From Rodentolepis nana (Eukaryota; Platyhelminthes; Cestoda; Cyclophyllidea; Hymenolepididae), in NCBI GenBank assembly GCA_900617975.1, contig UZAE01001731.1, forward strand, positions 1-11,754: a stretch of DNA of 11,754 bases, in the 5' to 3' direction. The position numbers were made by a program, and so were the translations under genes. Shown in pieces: positions 8,210 through 11,754 of the stretch; position 1 is the first letter of the stretch, and each line of letters begins with the position of its first letter. The notes below the pieces were generated by a model. That model saw nothing but the letters and a program-made list of their open reading frames with translations. It did no database searches and was not told where the DNA came from.

Positions 8210-8689
8210 TTACTTAAGCGAAGCAATGAACGCATCAGCATTTTTGTTAACTTCCTGCCAATCTTCGTCAGGTTCGGCAAGGATGGCAATGATCTCACCA
8301 ACCTTGCTTTCACTTCCTTCGTGTTGCTAAAATGCAAAAGCAATGGAAGAGCAAAAAAGTAGCGAATCAGGAAAAACTGCTGGAAAATAAACTTACGACA
8401 ATCTTGGCAAGGACTCCTTCTTCCTCAAATTCCATATCCATGACAGCTTTATCTGTCTGCACTTGACAAATAATATCACCGGCTTCAATAGTTTCACCCT
8501 CCCTTTTGGTCCACTTAAGAATTTTCCCTTGTTCCATTGTTGGTGAGAGATTGGGCATGCCAATCTTCATAGGGCCTTTAAAGTATTAAAAAAAATTGCT
8601 CTCTTACACATAACACGAGCATGAGTGTTCAATAGTCTATTGCAAAATTTTGGAACAAGAGGCAGGAGGGCAATACCGCGGACAAACAT
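8210..8689 (-). CDS. Mitochondrial lipoyl-domain protein, PDH E2/component X-like, domain-only
   Basis: Three exons (8689-8608, 8575-8397, 8326-8210) give 125 residues. Residues 1-28 (MFVRGIALLPLVPKFCNRLL...) are Arg/Leu-rich with no acid, as in a mitochondrial targeting peptide. Residues 29-110 are a complete lipoyl (biotinyl/lipoyl attachment) domain: MPNLSPTMEQGKILKW, then QTDKAV with the lysine to be lipoylated, then GVLAKIVQHEGSESKVGEI and EDWQEV. The order and wording resemble pyruvate dehydrogenase E2 and especially E3-binding protein (component X). Lipoyl domains carry substrate between E1, E2 and E3. Absent here are the E1/E3-binding domain and the catalytic acetyltransferase core, so the protein is far shorter than the roughly 500-residue relatives. 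Stop and AATAAA follow directly. An in-frame stop precedes the start. The usual Glu before TDKA is Gln. Exon joins are inferred from reading frame and splice consensus. Confidence 0.85.
8327..8396 (-). other. Intron 2 of the lipoyl gene (70 nt)
   Basis: Donor GTAAGT directly follows the codons for AKIV; acceptor TTTTGCATTTTAG precedes CAACACG. It is a phase 0 intron. Removing it restores the conserved lipoyl fold sequence; reading through gives unrelated residues after AKIV. Confidence 0.88.
8576..8607 (-). other. Intron 1 of the lipoyl gene (32 nt)
   Basis: A 32-nt GT-AG intron, GTAAGAG at the donor, T8 inside, and TTTAAAG at the acceptor. It splits a Cys codon (T|GC) and joins the targeting peptide to PMKIGMPNLSPTM. 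Without splicing, the upstream frame hits a stop within the next exon. Confidence 0.7.
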
Positions 8690-8729
8690 TATTAACCGAT
8701 TAATGGTTCAAGGAATTCGCTGTTCTTTT

Positions 8730-8760
8730 CTGAAACATAGAAAAACATATGCAAAATAGA
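8730..8760 (-). promoter_or_regulatory. Candidate 3' splice site upstream of the lipoyl start codon
   Basis: The minus strand reads TTTTTCTATGTTTCAG, with the AG at 8731-8730, 40 nt before the start codon. This is a good polypyrimidine-CAG acceptor. It could accept a 5' UTR exon or a trans-spliced leader. Confidence 0.45.
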
Positions 8761-9505
8761 GTGCTAGAACAATTTATTTATATAAATTTTTATTAATTAG
8801 TATAAAATAATTAATTATGTATATTTTAATAACTTTTCTCAAACACCAAATGCTTGTAAGTATTTAAGAACGATACAGAAGAAACAAAATTTGTCAATGC
8901 TAAATAACTTAAATAGGCACTTAAGTATTAACTTATAAACAGTTTATTCAAATATGTGACGAATTTTACTGCGGCAAACACTTGCAACGTTATAAATTAA
9001 TTAGAAAAATGCAAATTATCTCTTAATTTTGAGACATCAGCACCGAAGAATGCAACTACTAGTAGAATAAGGCCAATTATTTTATATTTAGATATGTTCG
9101 CTTAGTTCAGTCTATTTTATTAAATTATGTTCGTTTTCAAGTAAATAGCTCTAATCAACAACAAATCTAGCTGGCAAAGTCATTTCTGGGCTAGAAAATA
9201 CAGAATGATCTAATACTTATGAAATTCCGGATTTGTGGTGCATTTTTCGGTAATTATTTATTTTAAATGTCATTACACATCGTCCACATTACTTTTCATA
9301 AACCACATTTTTATTATTCAGTATGTCTAAATTGAACGTGTCTTTATGTTAGACCAGAAATCGCGGATTCCTTACCAATGAGCTCTTGCATCATGTACAC
9401 TTAAAAAGTTTAGTTAGCAAATTATCAGTTTCATTACCGGGTGCACCAATGAGTTTTTTTCGAAAAGTTAACCAAAAGAAAACCGCATTCCAAAAGAATG
9501 CACAT
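8761..9505. other. AT-rich intergenic DNA between divergent genes
   Basis: I see no gene here. The lipoyl gene promoter should lie in its left part. A short match to the retroposon tail (TTATTTATTTTAAATG, about 9255-9270) is too short and AT-rich to call. Confidence 0.5.
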
Positions 9506-9516
9506 GGATTATGTAT
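9506..9516. repeat. Target-site duplication, left of copy D
   Basis: GGATTATGTAT lies directly before the retroposon fragment and recurs exactly at 9596-9606. The last T may belong to the element tail. Confidence 0.8.
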
Positions 9517-9595
9517 TTATTCATCTCAAATGGCAGGATTTATGATATTTATCATTAGCCCTTAATCTTTTACTTTAGCTTCCCCCAAGAGGGGA
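9517..9595 (-). mobile_element. SINE-like retroposon, copy D (5'-truncated)
   Basis: This 79-bp minus-strand insertion carries only the 3' end of the family: on the plus strand CTCAAATGGCAGG and then a match to copy C through the CATTAGCCCTT block. Its tail on the minus strand reads CTGCCATTTGAGATGAATAA. Exact 11-bp direct repeats flank it, so the truncation happened at insertion rather than by later deletion, as in target-primed reverse transcription driven by a LINE. Confidence 0.8.
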
Positions 9596-9606
9596 GGATT
9601 ATGTAT
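9596..9606. repeat. Target-site duplication, right of copy D
   Basis: Second exact copy of GGATTATGTAT. It pairs with 9506-9516. Confidence 0.8.
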
Positions 9607-10143
9607 AAATATAAATATATATCCGAAGTCTTTCAAATATTAACAAAAAATTCATGCTACTAAAATTAAGATTCGAGATGGAGATTTGATCTTATGTTTA
9701 CTAGAAAGTTTAATTTGCGATGGGGAAACTAGCTGTGTTTATAAATTGAAGTTCTGATACTAACAAAATGAAATATCTACCTGATAAGGTTTACATATTC
9801 TCGTCATCACCTTTGGTGTAGTGCGATGCAACGACACCCGTGCCATAAGGATTAACGTTTCGATTTATTTATTGGGTGTTATATAGATCAACATATAACA
9901 TTATTGATACAGCTTGTTACAAAGTATAATTAATAAAATACCGCATGAATAAATTGATTGTGTAATTTTTCTAACTTTGTAATTTTATTTTTTATTGTTT
10001 AAATAATTCAATATTTTAGAAGCGTTCTAGTACTTGATGACCCTACTGTGTTAAATAGCCTGAGTATCCACCCCAGTCACGCTGTATTAGTTGTTAGTTG
10101 TTTTAAAGCTTTTTTTGAGGTGACGTTAAAGCTAGATTGTTTC
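9607..10143. other. AT-rich upstream region of the WD40 gene
   Basis: No open frame or repeat that I can support lies here. It should contain the promoter, and possibly a 5' UTR exon, of the WD40 gene. Confidence 0.5.
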
Positions 10144-10182
10144 GACTAACTAAAGTCTGTTATATCTTGTTTCGCATTTTAG
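10144..10182 (+). promoter_or_regulatory. 3' splice site abutting the start codon of the WD40 gene
   Basis: A branch-point-like GACTAAC (10144-10150) is followed by a T-rich tract and CATTTTAG, with the AG at 10181-10182 immediately before ATG at 10183. This is a complete acceptor module. It indicates either a 5' UTR intron or trans-splicing of a leader directly onto the start codon. Confidence 0.6.
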
Positions 10183-11476
10183 ATGTCAGATCAGCAAACC
10201 AAACGTCTACATTTTGTTTGTGGTTCTTACGACGGAACAGTATTTGCCATGTCTTATGAACCCGCAAAAGGTCAAGACAGTGGCCCATCTAGACTGAAAG
10301 CTGAGTTTATTGATCCTGAGGCACATACTGGTCCTGTTACAGCTCTTGCTGTATGTGGAGATACTGTTGCATCGGGGAGTGGTGATGAAGCCATTCAGGT
10401 ATATTTAATATATTTTGTCGCAATTTTCGTTCTTAATTCATTCACAAAATTCCCTTTATGGAATGTAGCTATTTTCTGTTTCTCAACGTCATCGGATGGG
10501 GTGTCTGGAGTTTCATACCGGCACAATTCGTCACTTGATATTTGCGGACTCCCGTCATATTCTCAGTTCCGGGGAAGACTCATGTATCGCGATTTGGCGT
10601 TGTAGTGGAAGCGCTAAAATCACTCAGAATTCTCATAAGTGGCAGTGCATTCGTCAGATGCGTCGCCACAAGGCTTCTATTAGAGCTATGACTCTACATC
10701 CCTCAAAGCGTCTTGCCTTCAGTATTGCTGACAGTGATGGCGACCATACCTTGAGAATCTGGTCTTTAACTCGTGGCCGCCAAGCCTATACCACTCGCCT
10801 TCGAGCGTTAAACGCCGAGGGAGCATCAAATATCTCAGTTTTTAAAGAGGGATCTCATCATTTTCTCTTTGTTCAGGTTGCTACCGCCACATCTCACCGT
10901 CTAGATGTTCTTGATCTGAACCACGTTTCACATAAGGCAATATTTTCAGCTCGATTTCCAGTTCTTCTTTCTCAGCCTCCTGTCGTTTTCCATGTGGACG
11001 AGGATTGTATTTACCTTCTCGTGGGAATCGGAAGCCTCTTAAGAGCCTACAAATGCCAAATCGGTGGAAGTAAAATGGAAGCGATTGCCGAGAGTCGTAT
11101 TCAAGGGAAAAGGTTTAAATTTTTGAAGGCTTTGTCATCTCACGAGATTGGAAAATTGATTGCCATGGTGACGTCGGATGCTGATGGCTCCTATGTAAGG
11201 GGATACATTTTGGACTTCGAGTTCATTAAGGCGAAGTCAGATGGAGATAAGTCACTTCCTTCACTAGGCTTGAAGCCAGTCTTTACCTATGACGTTCCTG
11301 GAATTAGAATCACTCAGGCAGATGCCGTTTGGACTAATCCTAGTGAGGAAAATGAAGAAGATGAGATTATTTTACGGGACGTTGAATTGGACGGCAATGA
11401 TGAAGAATCAGATGAAACCTCGGATGTTTCAGTAGAAGAGGATCTTAATGGTGCGTCTGAGTCTGATGAAAACTAA
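10183..11476 (+). CDS. PAK1IP1: WD40 protein of the MAK11/PAK1IP1 family
   Basis: Two exons (10183-10398 and 10469-11476) encode 407 residues. MAK11 (yeast) and PAK1IP1 (animals) are nucleolar WD40 proteins needed for assembly of the 60S ribosomal subunit; the animal protein was also described as a PAK1 kinase inhibitor. Visible WD-type repeats: residues about 12-46 (VCGSYDGTVFAM), 48-76 (HTGPVTALAV ... ASGSGDEAIQLFSV, spanning the splice), 88-117 (HTGTIRHLIFADSRHILSSG, ending IAIW) and 139-172 (HKASIRAMTLHPSKRLAFS, ending LRIW). The order of GDEAIQ, MGCLEFHTGTI, SSGEDSCIAIW and LHPSKRLA is typical of the family. Later blades are divergent. The C-terminal 46 residues are strongly acidic (Glu, Asp, Ser), common in nucleolar factors. 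Length is near the usual 380-400. The orthology is my reading of motifs, not a search. TATAAA at 11504-11509 may be a weak polyadenylation signal. Confidence 0.85.
10399..10468 (+). other. Intron of the WD40 gene (70 nt)
   Basis: Donor CAG|GTATAT and acceptor GGAATGTAG|CTATTT give a phase 0 join that reads GDEAIQ-LFSVSQRHR-MGCLEFH. The spacing across this junction matches the family exactly. A downstream ATG at 10496 is internal, not a start. Confidence 0.85.
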
Positions 11477-11733
11477 GCTGGAGATTTTTGTAATTCTTGT
11501 ATATATAAACAGACTGTAAATGCATTGTTTCTGTTTTACGTAACTCGCATTATCTCTCTTGATTAAGGTGCACTGATATTTTCCTTTATCGCTGTCTGCT
11601 CTAGATAGTACTTCAGGAAACATTCAATATTCAACGTAAAATTAAGTTCATTTCTAAATACCTTAAGGAAATTACACGGTGTATTGGGATTCACTCTCAG
11701 TCATCTATCTATTGTAATGCACCTTGGGGTTTA
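11477..11733. other. 3' UTR and flank of the WD40 gene
   Basis: No AATAAA is visible downstream of the stop; TATAAA at 11504-11509 is the best variant, with T-rich sequence after it. I see no further gene before the G-run. Confidence 0.45.
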
Positions 11734-11752
11734 GGGGGGGGGGGGGGGGGGG
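11734..11752. repeat. G19 homopolymer at the window edge
   Basis: Nineteen consecutive G residues, then CG, end the window. Such a run is unusual in this AT-rich DNA and may mark a place where the assembly is unreliable. Confidence 0.9.
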
Positions 11753-11754
11753 CG

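Noticed and set aside
9250..9275. A possible fifth retroposon fragment (TTATTTATTTTAAATG).
   Set aside because: The match is about 16 AT-rich bases, lacks the rest of the CTGCCATTT block and has no flanking duplication.
1..11754. Hammerhead ribozyme cores, CRISPR arrays, rRNA and tRNA genes.
   Set aside because: I looked for CTGATGA with a partnering GAAA core, regularly spaced repeats and conserved RNA segments on both strands and found none.

Overview
The window is nuclear DNA from a eukaryote and, most likely, an invertebrate animal. It is AT-rich, with long non-coding stretches, GT-AG introns, AATAAA polyadenylation signals just after stop codons, a mariner transposon and a short retroposon family. 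The 32-nt intron in one gene and 3' splice sites just upstream of start codons would suit a flatworm (Platyhelminthes), a lineage with very short introns and spliced-leader trans-splicing. That placement is an inference, not a sequence match.

Layout: 1-36 is an (AT)n tract. From 745 to 3200 lie three copies of a roughly 325-bp SINE-like retroposon: A on the minus strand at 745-1031, B on the plus strand at 1341-1666, and C on the plus strand at 2866-3188. Between B and C is a small minus-strand gene for a very basic, lysine-rich protein (1789-2115). A C-rich, G-quadruplex-prone tract (3497-3549) follows. Next is a 1300-bp mariner element (3804-5103) with 30-bp inverted repeats, TA target duplications and a transposase gene ruined by frameshifts. 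The 3 kb from 5106 to 8157 has no gene I can support. At 8210-8689 (minus) is a three-exon gene for a 125-residue mitochondrial-type protein that is essentially one lipoyl domain of pyruvate dehydrogenase E2/component X type. The 1.5 kb between it and the last gene holds a fourth, 5'-truncated retroposon copy (D, 9517-9595). At 10183-11476 (plus) is a two-exon gene for a 407-residue WD40 protein of the MAK11/PAK1IP1 family, a 60S ribosome biogenesis factor. A G19 run ends the window.

The three genes show no sign of a shared pathway: one is mitochondrial, one nucleolar, one unknown. The lipoyl and WD40 genes are divergently transcribed, but 1.5 kb of AT-rich DNA separates them. The most notable items are the retroposon family, with perfect target-site duplications around three of four copies, and the stand-alone lipoyl-domain gene, which has its own targeting exon, a 32-nt intron and a polyadenylation signal.
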